A DNA stretch of 64,000 bases, taken from positions 62,001-126,000 of the forward strand of contig CAXTAK010000006.1 in the NCBI GenBank assembly GCA_964242735.1. Direction: 5' to 3'. The notes beneath the pieces were generated by a model. That model searched no databases, had not been told where the DNA came from, and was given only the letters and a program-made list of their open reading frames with translations. Shown piece by piece: positions 52,561 to 60,910 of the stretch (position 1 is the first letter of the stretch; each line of letters starts with the position of its first letter). A program made the translations under genes and the position numbers. Source of the stretch: CADCUY01 sp964242735. Lineage in GTDB: Bacteria; Actinomycetota; Actinomycetes; Actinomycetales; Quadrisphaeraceae.

Positions 52561-53502
52561 TCAGGGCACGGGGATGCTGATGACCTCGTACGACGCGGTC
52601 TCCGGTGCGGGGATGCCGAAGCGGGCGTTCGGCAGGTACAGCCGGTCCCCGGACCGCGCGACCGTGGTGGGCACGTCGAAGCGGGGGTCGGTGACGCGCT
52701 GCACGACGGTGGCGCTGGACCCGTCGTGGGCCAGGGTCAGCACGGCGAGGGTGTTCAGCTGGTTCTGCACCGCGTACAGGGTGCGCCCGTCGCGGGTCAG
52801 GCCGTCGCCGTTGACGAGGGTCGCCCCGCCCAGGTCCACCGCGGTGCTCACCCCCGTCGCGGGGTCCACCCGGAAGAGCAGTCCGGTGCTGGACTGCACG
52901 ACCAGCAGCGCGGAACCGTCGGGGGTGGTCTCGATGCCGTTGGCGTTGAAACCCGCCCCGTACACCAGGTCACCGCTCAGCGGGACGGCCCGCACCTGCC
53001 CGGCGGTGGGCAGGGCGCCGCGGCGGCCCAGCGGCAGCTCGTAGACCACGGCGTTGATCGAGTCGGTGAAGTACGCCGCGCGGCGGGTGACCACGACGTC
53101 GTTGACGAAGCCCGGCGTGCCCGCCGCGGCGAGCTGGTAGCTGGCGAGCACCTCACCGGTGCGCACGTCGACGACCCGGGCGTCGCCCGCGGAACCTCCG
53201 GCGACGAACAGGCGGTTCCGGTCGAGCTCGACGCCGACCGAGGGGGTGCCGGGGCCCTGGCTGATGACCCGGCCCTGGCCGGTGCGCAGGTCGGCGCGGT
53301 AGATGTCACCGTCGGCGAGCGAACCGAGGTAGGCGACGGCGCCGGGCCCGGTGTCGATCCCCTCGGGCTGGAACCCCGTCGGCAGGGCGATCTCCGTGGG
53401 GCGCGGCCCCGGGGCGCCGGGCCCGGTGGCGGTCGCGGGCACGGCGGCGACGAGGGAGAGGGCGAGGGCGGTGACGCTGGTCAGCAGGGCGCGCGAGGTC
53501 AT
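52561..53502 (-). CDS. Secreted SMP-30/gluconolactonase-like beta-propeller protein
   Basis: The 313-residue protein has a signal peptide (RALLTSVTALALSLVAAVPA) and repeated four-stranded blades: FQPEGIDTGPGAVAYLGSLA, VGVELDRNRLFVAGGSAG, FVNDVVVTRRAAYFTDSINA and NGDGLTRDGRTLYAVQNQLN. The G-I-D-T and N-D-V-V segments are where SMP-30-like propellers place metal ligands (Glu/Asn/Asp). It may be a periplasmic lactonase or a binding protein. It lies immediately downstream of larE on the same strand with a 62-bp gap, but a functional link is speculative. Confidence 0.8.
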   Translation of the reverse strand: MTSRALLTSVTALALSLVAAVPATATGPGAPGPRPTEIALPTGFQPEGIDTGPGAVAYLGSLADGDIYRADLRTGQGRVISQGPGTPSVGVELDRNRLFVAGGSAGDARVVDVRTGEVLASYQLAAAGTPGFVNDVVVTRRAAYFTDSINAVVYELPLGRRGALPTAGQVRAVPLSGDLVYGAGFNANGIETTPDGSALLVVQSSTGLLFRVDPATGVSTAVDLGGATLVNGDGLTRDGRTLYAVQNQLNTLAVLTLAHDGSSATVVQRVTDPRFDVPTTVARSGDRLYLPNARFGIPAPETASYEVISIPVP

Positions 53503-53563
53503 ACCGCATCACAGCAGACACCCCGCGGGCCGCGGGCGGCGGGGCGCGCGGCTGGGCAGGGAC

Positions 53564-54403
53564 TCAGGTCGCCAGGGGCAGCAGGTTCATCGACCCCGAG
53601 GCGAACTCCTGCACCACCGGGCCGGCGGCGCCGGGGAAGCCCGCGGCGCTCAGCGCCCCGCCCAGCCCTGGGAGCGCTCGCACCGCGGCGACCGCGGCGG
53701 CGTCGACCTCCACCCGCGGGCCGGCGTCGCCGAGGTCGCGCACCCGCAGGTCGTGCACCGCGATGCCGGCGGCGACGGCCAGGGCGCGCACCGCGCCCTC
53801 CGCGGCGTCCACCCGGCGCAGCCGGGCCGGGCTGATCACCAGCCCGTGCGCGATGCGGCTCGACAGGCACGCCGCCGCGGGCTTGTCCGCGGTGGCCAGG
53901 CCCCACGACCGGCTGATCCCCCGCACAGCGGCCTTGCTGAGCCCGGACTCCGCGAGCGGCTCGCGGACCCCGCGCTCCGCGGCCGCGGCGATGCCCGGGC
54001 GGAACCCGGCGGCGTGGTCGTCGGCGTTGGTGCCGGTGACCACGGTGCCGGTGGACCCGACGTCCCGCGCCAGGGCGCTGAGGGTGTCGAGCAGGGTCGC
54101 CTTGCAGAAGTAGCAGCGCCGAGCGGTGTTGGCCCGGTAGCCCTCGACGTCGATCTCCCGGGTCTCCACCGTGGAGTGCGCCACCCCGAGGGACTGCGCC
54201 ACGGCCGCGGCGGCGGCCAGCTCACCGGTGGCGAGGGAGTCGGAGACGGCGGTCACCGCCCGCACCCGGCCCGGGTCCAGCGCGCGCGCCGCGGCGGCGA
54301 GGACCAGGGCGGAGTCCGCGCCGCCGGAGAAGGCGACGAGGATCTGCTCATGACCCTCGAACCAGGCGAGCAGCCGGGCAGCGGCGACGGCGTCCTCGAC
54401 CAC
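53564..54403 (-). CDS. larE: LarE, sulfur transferase for nickel-pincer nucleotide synthesis
   Basis: The 279-residue PP-loop ATP pyrophosphatase has the motif SGGADS at 26-31. In the Lar pathway LarE adenylates the P2CMN precursor and inserts the two sulfurs of the pincer. RRCYFCK holds Cys97 and Cys100, and KPAAACLSSR holds Cys179, which aligns with the sacrificial Cys176 of Lactiplantibacillus LarE. Three cysteines in this pattern are reported for LarE types that carry a [4Fe-4S] cluster, so this one may use a cluster rather than sacrifice its own sulfur. GTG 54403 lies only six bases from the divergent larB start. Confidence 0.93.
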   Translation of the reverse strand: MVEDAVAAARLLAWFEGHEQILVAFSGGADSALVLAAAARALDPGRVRAVTAVSDSLATGELAAAAAVAQSLGVAHSTVETREIDVEGYRANTARRCYFCKATLLDTLSALARDVGSTGTVVTGTNADDHAAGFRPGIAAAAERGVREPLAESGLSKAAVRGISRSWGLATADKPAAACLSSRIAHGLVISPARLRRVDAAEGAVRALAVAAGIAVHDLRVRDLGDAGPRVEVDAAAVAAVRALPGLGGALSAAGFPGAAGPVVQEFASGSMNLLPLAT

Positions 54404-54409
54404 GCGCCG

Positions 54410-55198
54410 ATGCTCTCACGCGCCGCCGCTGCAGCGCTCGGCGCTGCGCCGGCCGGTGCTGCGCCCGGCGCCCACGTGGCCGACCTGGGCTTCGCGCGCC
54501 TCGACCTCGACCGCGAGGCGCGCACCGGCCACCCCGAGGTGGTGTACGCGCAGGGCAAGACCCCGGCGCAGACCGTCGCCGCCCTCGCCGCGCTCGCCGG
54601 CGCCCACCCCCGGCGCGCGGTGCTCGCCACCCGCTGCGACGAGGCGACCCGCGACGCCGCGCGCACGGAGCTGGCGGGGCTGGACGGTCTGAGCCTCGAC
54701 GTCGACGACCTCAGCCGCACGGTGCTGCTGGGCCCGCTGCCGCAGCCTGCGGGCCACGTGGTCGTCGTCGCGGCCGGCACCTCCGACCTGCCGGTGGCCC
54801 TGGAGGCGCTGCGCACGGCCCGCGCGCACGGCGCCGGCGCGAGCCTGGTGCCCGATGTCGGGGTGGCGGGCCTGCACCGGCTGCTCGCCGAGGTGCCCGC
54901 GATCCGCGCCGCCGACGCGGTGGTGGCCGTCGCGGGGATGGAGGGTGCGCTCCCCAGCGTGCTCGGGGGGCTGATCGCCGCGCCGCTCGTCGCGGTGCCG
55001 ACCTCGGTGGGCTACGGGTGGTCGCTGGAGGGGCTGACCGCCTTCGCGGCGATGCTCGTCTCCTGCGCCCCGGGCGTGACCGTGGTGGGCGTCGACAACG
55101 GCTTCGGGGCCGGGGTGGCCGCCGCGCGCATCGCGCGCCCGCTGGGGCTGCTGCGCGAGTCCCGGAGCGCCGCCCAGAGCGAGCCGGTGACGCGATGA
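54410..55198 (+). CDS. larB: LarB, nickel-pincer nucleotide biosynthesis carboxylase
   Basis: The 262-residue protein carries a C-terminal PurE-like domain. LarB carboxylates nicotinic acid adenine dinucleotide and cleaves it to make the pyridinium dicarboxylate mononucleotide precursor. Family blocks are DLGFARLDLDREARTGHPEV and VYAQGKTPAQTV at the N-terminus, then VVVVAAGTSDLPVALEALRT, VAVAGMEGALPSVLGGLI, VPTSVGYGWSLEGL, SCAPGVTVVGVDNGFGAG. ATG 54410 gives a normal length but has no ribosome-binding site. The stop overlaps the larC start as ATGA, so the two are co-translated. Confidence 0.93.
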   Translation: MLSRAAAAALGAAPAGAAPGAHVADLGFARLDLDREARTGHPEVVYAQGKTPAQTVAALAALAGAHPRRAVLATRCDEATRDAARTELAGLDGLSLDVDDLSRTVLLGPLPQPAGHVVVVAAGTSDLPVALEALRTARAHGAGASLVPDVGVAGLHRLLAEVPAIRAADAVVAVAGMEGALPSVLGGLIAAPLVAVPTSVGYGWSLEGLTAFAAMLVSCAPGVTVVGVDNGFGAGVAAARIARPLGLLRESRSAAQSEPVTR

Positions 55199-56469
55199 GC
55201 CGGCGGGCGCTGTGGGTCGACGCCTCGAGCGGCGCTGCCGGCGACATGCTGCTCGGGGCCCTGCTGGACGCCGGCGCGGACCTGCACGCCGTCCGCACCG
55301 CCGTGGCCGCGGTCGCCCCGGAACCGGTGAGCCTCGGCGTGGAGGCCACCCGCCGCCACGGGCTGCGCGCCGCCCGTGCCACGGTGGCCGTGGCCGACAG
55401 CACCACCCACCGCGGGCTGTCCGACGTCCTGGCCCTGGTGCGCTCCGGGGCCCTGGACCCGGCGGTGGAGGGCTTCGCCGTCGCGGTCTTCACCCGCCTG
55501 GCCACCGCCGAGGCACGGGTGCACGGCACCACCGTCGACCAGGTGCACTTCCACGAGGTGGGGGCGCTGGACGCCGTCGCCGACGTCGTCGGGTGCGCCG
55601 CGGCCCTGGGTGACCTCGCGCTGCTGGACGACGCGGAGGTCGTCGTGGGGCCGATCGCCCTGGGCTCGGGCCGGGTGCGCTCCGCCCACGGGTCGCTGCC
55701 CGTGCCGGTGCCGGCGGTCCTGGCCCTGCTGGAGGGCAGCGGGGCCCCGGTGCTGGCGGGACCCGGTGGGGACGGCGGCGCGGCGGTCGGGCCCGGGCGG
55801 GAGCTGTGCACGCCCACGGGCGCGGCGCTGCTGGTGGTCCTGGCGCAGCGGTGGGGGCCGCTGCCGGCGATGGCGGTGCGCGCGGTGGGGGTCGGCGCCG
55901 GCGCGGCCGACAGCCCGGGCGCGGCCAACGTGCTGCGCGTGGTCCTCGGGGAGGTGGCGGAGGCCGGCGCGGCGTGGCGCCACGACGACCTCGTGGTGCT
56001 CGAGGCCACCGTCGACGACCTCGACCCCCGCGTGTGGCCCGACGTGCTCGACGCCGTGCACACCGCGGGCGCCGTGGACGCGTGGGCGGCGCCGGTGCTC
56101 ATGCGCCACGGGCGGCCCGGGCACGTGCTCACCGCGCTGGTGCCGCCGGTGGCGCTGGAGTCGGTGCACCGCGCGGTCGCCGCGCACACCACCAGCCTGG
56201 GCGCCCGCTCGCACCCGGTGGCCCGACGAGCGCTGCCGCGCACCGCGGTCGCGGTCGCGGTCGACGGGCACGCGGTCTCGGTCAAGCTCGGGCACCTCGA
56301 CGGCCGCGTGGTGACCGTGCAGCCCGAGCACGCCGACGCCCGCGCCGCGGCGGCGGCGATGGGAGTGCCGGTGCGCGAGGTGCTCGACCGGGCGGCGGTG
56401 CTGGCCCGCACCGACCTGGCCAGCACCCAGCTGACCGGTGCGCCGCCGGCCACGACGCCGCCGGGCTGA
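55195..56469 (+). CDS. larC: LarC, nickel insertase for the nickel-pincer cofactor
   Basis: The 424-residue protein inserts nickel into the pincer nucleotide using CTP. It begins ALWVDASSGAAGDMLLGALL, the family signature, followed by VDQVHFHEVGALDAVADVVG, RELCTPTGAALLVVLAQRWG and the C-terminal half from HDDLVVLEATVDDLDPRVWP with LMRHGRPGHVLTALVPP. In Lactiplantibacillus, LarC is made from larC1 and larC2 by a programmed frameshift. Here both halves are one continuous frame. It is translationally coupled to larB. Confidence 0.94.
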   Translation: MSRRALWVDASSGAAGDMLLGALLDAGADLHAVRTAVAAVAPEPVSLGVEATRRHGLRAARATVAVADSTTHRGLSDVLALVRSGALDPAVEGFAVAVFTRLATAEARVHGTTVDQVHFHEVGALDAVADVVGCAAALGDLALLDDAEVVVGPIALGSGRVRSAHGSLPVPVPAVLALLEGSGAPVLAGPGGDGGAAVGPGRELCTPTGAALLVVLAQRWGPLPAMAVRAVGVGAGAADSPGAANVLRVVLGEVAEAGAAWRHDDLVVLEATVDDLDPRVWPDVLDAVHTAGAVDAWAAPVLMRHGRPGHVLTALVPPVALESVHRAVAAHTTSLGARSHPVARRALPRTAVAVAVDGHAVSVKLGHLDGRVVTVQPEHADARAAAAAMGVPVREVLDRAAVLARTDLASTQLTGAPPATTPPG

Positions 56470-56564
56470 GCGGGGTTGCTCGCGCGGGATCACGATGTGC
56501 TTGCGGTTGGGGAGCGATCGGGTCACGATCACGCGCAGTCGTCGTGGTCTCGGGCGGCTGCTCC

Positions 56565-56570
56565 TAGCGT
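56565..56570 (+). promoter_or_regulatory. -10 hexamer TAGCGT six bases before ATG 56577
   Basis: TAGCGT is followed by CCGACC and ATG 56577. It is the third instance in the window of the same hexamer at the same distance, again with no ribosome-binding site. A TTGCGG about 65 bases further upstream could belong to a different promoter. Confidence 0.55.
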
Positions 56571-56576
56571 CCGACC

Positions 56577-57500
56577 ATGGGACGACGGATCGATCGGGCG
56601 CGCACATCCGTGATCACGGGGCTGCTGGCCGCGATGCTGCTCACGGCCTGCAGCGGGGCGGGTCAGGACAGCGCGTCTGCCGGCGCTGGGAGCGCCACGA
56701 GTGCAGCGGCAGGGTCCGAGGCGGCCAGCGCCGCCGACGCGGCACCGGACGGTGGCGCCGCAGCCGCCCCCGTCGCCGCCGTCGACCGCCAGGTGATCAC
56801 CACCGCTGACGTCTCCATGACCGTCGACGATCCGCGAGCGGCCGTGGCGCGGGTCGTCGCCGTCGTCGAGGCTCGTGGCGGCCGCGTCGACGAGCGCAGC
56901 GAGCAGGCCGCCCCCGAGGGCGAGGACGCCTCCGGCGCCTCGGCGTCGCTGACCGTGCGGGTGCCCGCCGGGGAGGTCACCGGCGTCCTGGCCGAGCTCG
57001 AGGTGGTCGGCGAGGTGGACGCGGTGTCCCTGACCGCCTCGGACGTCACCGCGCAGGCCCGCGACCTCGACGCGCGGACCAGCGCGCTGCGCGCCTCCAC
57101 CACGCGCCTCGAGGGTCTGATCGCCGACGCGGTGACCACCGCCGACGTGATCGCCGCCGAGCAGGCCCTCTCCGACCGGCAGGGGGCGCTGGAGAGCCTG
57201 GTCGCGGAGCGGACGGCGCTCGGCGAGCAGATCGACCTGTCCGCGCTGCGGGTGCAGCTGCTCGGGGACGGCGCGGTGCCGGTGCCCGGACCCGACGGCT
57301 TCCTGGACGGGCTCGGCGTCGGCTGGAGCGCCCTGCTGGGCGCGGCCGGTACGGCGCTGCTGGTGGCCGGGGTGCTGCTGCCGTGGGCGGCCCTCGCCCT
57401 GGTGCTGGGAGCCGTGGCGATCGCCGTCCGACGCCTGCGCCGTCGCCGCCCCCCGTCCGGGCCGCCGCGGCCCTCGGGCGTGGGCGCGCCCGCCGCCTGA
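56577..57500 (+). CDS. DUF4349 lipoprotein
   Basis: The 307-residue protein has a lipobox, LLTAC, with Cys25, then an Ala/Ser/Gly-rich linker. The DUF4349 domain follows: VITTADVSMTVDDPRAAVAR, VEARGGRVDERSEQ and SLTVRVPAGEVTGVLAELEV. A coiled coil comes next (about 155-215, including TRLEGLIADAVTTADVIAAE), then a C-terminal membrane helix near 258-285 (LLGAAGTALLVAGVLLPWAA) and an Arg/Pro tail. It is thus anchored at both ends on the envelope. Function is unknown. It is probably leaderless. Confidence 0.88.
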   Translation: MGRRIDRARTSVITGLLAAMLLTACSGAGQDSASAGAGSATSAAAGSEAASAADAAPDGGAAAAPVAAVDRQVITTADVSMTVDDPRAAVARVVAVVEARGGRVDERSEQAAPEGEDASGASASLTVRVPAGEVTGVLAELEVVGEVDAVSLTASDVTAQARDLDARTSALRASTTRLEGLIADAVTTADVIAAEQALSDRQGALESLVAERTALGEQIDLSALRVQLLGDGAVPVPGPDGFLDGLGVGWSALLGAAGTALLVAGVLLPWAALALVLGAVAIAVRRLRRRRPPSGPPRPSGVGAPAA

Positions 57501-57530
57501 ACCCGGCGAGCGCGCGGGCATCCTGGTGCG

Positions 57531-59414
57531 ATGAGCGACGCCTACACCGCGATCTCCGACCACGGCGTGATCGGCGACCTGCGCACCGCGGCGCTCGTGG
57601 GCACCGACGGGCGCATCGACTGGTTCTGCTGCCCGCGGTTCGACTCCCCGAGCGTCTTCGGAGCCGTGCTGGACGCCGACCGCGGCGGGCACTGGACGAT
57701 CGCCCCCACCGAGGAGGCCAGCAGCCGCCAGTTCTACTCCCCCGACACCAACGTGCTGGTCACCCGCTTCCTCACGCCCAGCGGCGTCGTCGAGGTGGAG
57801 GACTGCATGCCCGTGCTGCGAGCGCACGACCCGGACCACCACCAGCGCCTGGTCCGCCGGGTGCGGGCGGTCCGCGGGGTGATGACGATGCGCCTGGTGC
57901 TGGCGCCGCGCTTCGACTACGGGCGGGGTGAGCACATCGCGACGGTCGATGACGACGGGGTGCGCTTCACCGGCCGCGACCTCACCCTCGCCCTGACGAC
58001 CTCGACGCCGGTGGCGGTGCGCGGGGGGGACGCCGCGGGCGAGATCACCCTGCGCGCGGGTGAGGCCGCCGCGTTCGTGCTCGACGTGCTGCCCGGCGGA
58101 GGAGCGGCGAGCGCTCCGCCCCCCGCCGACGCCGACGCGCTGGTGGTGGCGACCACCGCCTTCTGGCGGGCCTGGGTCGGTCGCTCCCGGTACACCGGCC
58201 GGTGGCGCGAGACGGTCAACCGCTCCGCGCTCACCCTCAAGCTGCTCACCCACGAGCCCAGCGGCGCCATCGTCGCCGCCGCCACGACGAGCCTGCCCGA
58301 GGAGATCGGCGGGGGGAGGAACTGGGACTACCGCCACGTGTGGATCCGCGACGCCGCGTTTTCCCTCTACGCGCTGCTGCGCCTCGGCTTCACCGACGAG
58401 GCCCGGTCCTTCATGGGGTGGCTCACCGATCGGTTCAGCGCCGCCGACCACGGGGGTGAGGGGTCCGGGGACGATGGCCCGCTGCGGGTGGTCTACGACA
58501 TCGACGGCCGCTCGACCGCGGGCGAGGAGGTCCTCGACCACTGGGAGGGGCACCGCGGGTCCTCACCGGTGCGGGTGCAGAACGACGCGGCCGACCAGCT
58601 GCAGCTCGACATCTACGGGGAGCTGATCGACTCGATCTACCTGTTCAACAAGCACGGCCAGGGCATCTCCTACGACTCCTGGCGGAGCCTGCAGGGCGTC
58701 GTGGCGTGGTTGCAGGACAACTGGGACCGCCCCGACGAGGGGATCTGGGAGGTGCGCTCGGGACGGCGCCAGCACACCTACTCGCGCCTGATGTGCTGGG
58801 TCGCCCTGGAGCGGATGGTGCGGATGGCCCGCCAGCGCGGTCTGCCCGGCGACGTCGCGGACTGGTCACGCACCCGCGACGCGATCTTCACCGACATCCT
58901 CGAGAACTGCTGGGACGAGGACATCGGGGCCTTCGTCCAGACCCGGGTCAGCCGTGAGCGCGCGCCAGCGCCCCAGGGGCACAGCCGTGAGCGCGCGCCA
59001 GCGCCCCAGGGGTCCGGCGGCGTGCTCGACGCCTCGATGCTGCTGATGCCCATGGTCAAGTTCCTGGCTCCCGACGATCCCCGGGTGACCTCGACCCTGG
59101 CCGCCCTCGAGGAGGCGCTCGTCACCGACTCCCTGGTCTTCCGCTACGACCCGAGCGCGGCCGGGGACGGGGTGGACGGAGGGGAGGGCACCTTCTCGAT
59201 GTGCTCCTTCTGGTACGTCGAGGCCCTCACCCGCGCCGGCCGGCTCGAGGACGCGCGGCTGGCGCTGGAGAAGATGTTCACCTACGCCAACCCCCTCGGG
59301 CTGTACGCCGAGCAGATCGGGCTCACCGGTGAGCAGCTGGGCAACTTCCCCCAGGCCTTCACCCACCTCTCGCTCATCAGCGCCGCCATCAACCTCGACC
59401 GGGCGCTCGGATGA
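57531..59414 (+). CDS. Glycoside hydrolase family 15 protein (glucoamylase/trehalase-like) with in-frame repeat insert
   Basis: The 627-residue cytoplasmic enzyme has an N-terminal beta domain (AISDHGVIGDLRTAALVGTD, IDWFCCPRFDSPSVFGAVLD). The (alpha/alpha)6 catalytic domain follows, with LPEEIGGGRNWDYRHVWIRD AAFS, QNDAADQLQLDIYGELIDSI, and near the end MCSFWYVEALTRAGRLEDAR. Members hydrolyse alpha-glucosides such as trehalose or isomaltose. Residues about 473-494 are a tandem repeat (SRERAPAPQGH then SRERAPAPQG) inserted between DIGAFVQ and VLDASMLL, where relatives are contiguous. A CATCCT hexamer ends six bases before the ATG. Confidence 0.93.
   Translation: MSDAYTAISDHGVIGDLRTAALVGTDGRIDWFCCPRFDSPSVFGAVLDADRGGHWTIAPTEEASSRQFYSPDTNVLVTRFLTPSGVVEVEDCMPVLRAHDPDHHQRLVRRVRAVRGVMTMRLVLAPRFDYGRGEHIATVDDDGVRFTGRDLTLALTTSTPVAVRGGDAAGEITLRAGEAAAFVLDVLPGGGAASAPPPADADALVVATTAFWRAWVGRSRYTGRWRETVNRSALTLKLLTHEPSGAIVAAATTSLPEEIGGGRNWDYRHVWIRDAAFSLYALLRLGFTDEARSFMGWLTDRFSAADHGGEGSGDDGPLRVVYDIDGRSTAGEEVLDHWEGHRGSSPVRVQNDAADQLQLDIYGELIDSIYLFNKHGQGISYDSWRSLQGVVAWLQDNWDRPDEGIWEVRSGRRQHTYSRLMCWVALERMVRMARQRGLPGDVADWSRTRDAIFTDILENCWDEDIGAFVQTRVSRERAPAPQGHSRERAPAPQGSGGVLDASMLLMPMVKFLAPDDPRVTSTLAALEEALVTDSLVFRYDPSAAGDGVDGGEGTFSMCSFWYVEALTRAGRLEDARLALEKMFTYANPLGLYAEQIGLTGEQLGNFPQAFTHLSLISAAINLDRALG
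58949..59012 (+). repeat. 33-bp tandem repeat inside the GH15 gene
   Basis: A 31-base identical block at 58949-58979 recurs at 58982-59012, giving a 33-bp period (11 codons). It stays in frame and encodes two copies of Ser-Arg-Glu-Arg-Ala-Pro-Ala-Pro-Gln-Gly. It interrupts an otherwise conserved stretch of the catalytic domain. Confidence 0.85.
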
Positions 59415-59686
59415 CGGGACCCGCCCGGTCCGACCGCCGCTCGATCGACGACCACGAGCACGCACGCCGGTCGTGGGTCCCCTCAGAGCCCCCGGGTCGC
59501 CCGGTGGTGCCCCAGCCGTGGATGATCGCCGCGGCGGCGCAGGACGGACCCTGCGGGGGTCGCAGCCACCGACGTGGGGGCGTGGCGCCGGGAGGCCGCT
59601 CCGCGGGCTCCCGGGCGTCGTCGCCCGGCGGAGGCCCGTCACCGCGCCGCCCGCTGCCCGCCGGGCGCAGCGGCCGCGACGCGGGT

Positions 59687-59692
59687 TAGATC
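59687..59692 (+). promoter_or_regulatory. -10 hexamer TAGATC six bases before ATG 59699
   Basis: TAGATC (or TTAGAT one base upstream) precedes ATG 59699 at leaderless spacing. The 284 bp upstream (59415-59698) hold a 92-codon plus frame, which starts in the GH15 stop as ATGA, but it is Arg/Gly/Pro-rich after residue 45 and I do not accept it as a gene. Confidence 0.5.
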
Positions 59693-59698
59693 GGGTCC

Positions 59699-60880
59699 AT
59701 GAAGGCACTCACCTGGCAGGGCAAGCGGCAGGTCACGGTCGAGGACGTCCCGGACCCGGTCATCCAGGAGCCCACCGACGCGATCGTGAAGATCACCTCC
59801 ACGGCCATCTGCGGCTCCGACCTGCACCTGTACGAGGTGCTGGGCCCCTACATCGACAAGGGTTCTGTGCTGGGCCACGAGCCGATGGGGGTGGTGGAGG
59901 AGGTGGGCTCGGCGGTGACGCACCTGCGGCCCGGCGACCGGGTCGTCGTCCCCTTCAACATCTCCTGCGGCCACTGCTTCACGTGCCAGCGGCAGCTCTT
60001 CGCCCAGTGCGAGACCACCCAGAACCGCGACACCGGCAAGGGCGCCTCCCTGTTCGGCTACACCAACCTCTACGGCGGCGTTCCCGGCGGGCAGGCCGAG
60101 TACCTGCGTGTGCCGCAGGCGCAGTTCGGCCCCATCAAGGTGCCCGACGACCGCCCCGACGAGCACTGGCTCTACCTCTCCGACGTGGTCTCCACCGCGT
60201 GGCAGGGCGTGCGGTACGCCGACGTCCCGAAGGGCGGCACCCTCGCCGTCCTGGGCCTGGGTCCCATCGGGCTCGTCGCGGTGAGCGTCGCCAAGCACCT
60301 GGGCATCGAGCGGGTCATCGGCGTCGACCTGGTGCCCGAGCGCCTCCTCGCGGCGAGCGAGCGCGGCGCCGAGGTCGTCGACCTGCGCACCGCCGAACCC
60401 ACCGAGGCCCTGCTGGAGCTCACCGGGGGCCGCGGGCCGGACTCCGTGCTCGAGGCCGTCGGCATGGAGGCGCACGGGGACGCGCCGGACAAGCTGGCGC
60501 AGACCGCTGTGGGTCTGCTGCCCGACGCCCTGGCCAGGCCCCTGATCGACGCGGCGGCCGTGGACCGGATGGCGGCGCTGAACACCGCGTTCAAGTCCTG
60601 CCGGCGCGGGGGCACGGTCTCGATCAGCGGGGTGTACGGCGGGGAGAAGAACCCCACGCCGTGGATGGAGATCTTCGACCGCGGGCTGCAGCTGCGCATG
60701 GGCCAGGCCCACGTGCGCCGGTGGACCGACGAGACGGTGCCGGTGCTCATGCAGGATGGCGACCCCCTGGGCGTGGACTCCCTCGCCACCCACCGCCTGC
60801 CCCTGGCGCAGGCTCCCCACGGCTACGACATCTTCCAGAAGAAGGAGGACGGCTGCATCAAGGTCGTCCTCACCCCCTAG
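59699..60880 (+). CDS. Zinc-dependent alcohol/formaldehyde dehydrogenase family protein
   Basis: The 393-residue MDR enzyme is of the glutathione-independent formaldehyde dehydrogenase type. Motifs are STAICGSDLHLYEVLGPYID (catalytic Cys), SVLGHEPMGVVEEVG (His-Glu), the structural zinc loop NISCGHCFTCQRQLFAQC and the Rossmann motif LGLGPIGLVAVSVAKHLGIE. The insert ETTQNRDTGKGASLFGYTNL is typical of this subgroup. Substrates in the subgroup vary from formaldehyde to sugar alcohols. It stands alone between GH15 and a convergent DUF1622 gene. Confidence 0.92.
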   Translation: MKALTWQGKRQVTVEDVPDPVIQEPTDAIVKITSTAICGSDLHLYEVLGPYIDKGSVLGHEPMGVVEEVGSAVTHLRPGDRVVVPFNISCGHCFTCQRQLFAQCETTQNRDTGKGASLFGYTNLYGGVPGGQAEYLRVPQAQFGPIKVPDDRPDEHWLYLSDVVSTAWQGVRYADVPKGGTLAVLGLGPIGLVAVSVAKHLGIERVIGVDLVPERLLAASERGAEVVDLRTAEPTEALLELTGGRGPDSVLEAVGMEAHGDAPDKLAQTAVGLLPDALARPLIDAAAVDRMAALNTAFKSCRRGGTVSISGVYGGEKNPTPWMEIFDRGLQLRMGQAHVRRWTDETVPVLMQDGDPLGVDSLATHRLPLAQAPHGYDIFQKKEDGCIKVVLTP

Positions 60881-60910
60881 CGCCGGCGCGGGCGGGCCGG
60901 GCACCGCGGC

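Noticed and set aside
55195..56469. Programmed frameshift in larC
   Set aside because: The frame is continuous through both halves, with all expected motifs in order and no slippery sequence needed.
59411..59689. A 92-codon gene overlapping the GH15 stop as ATGA
   Set aside because: The overlap is attractive, but the second half is Arg/Gly/Ser/Pro low complexity, there is no ribosome-binding site, and no family was recognised.
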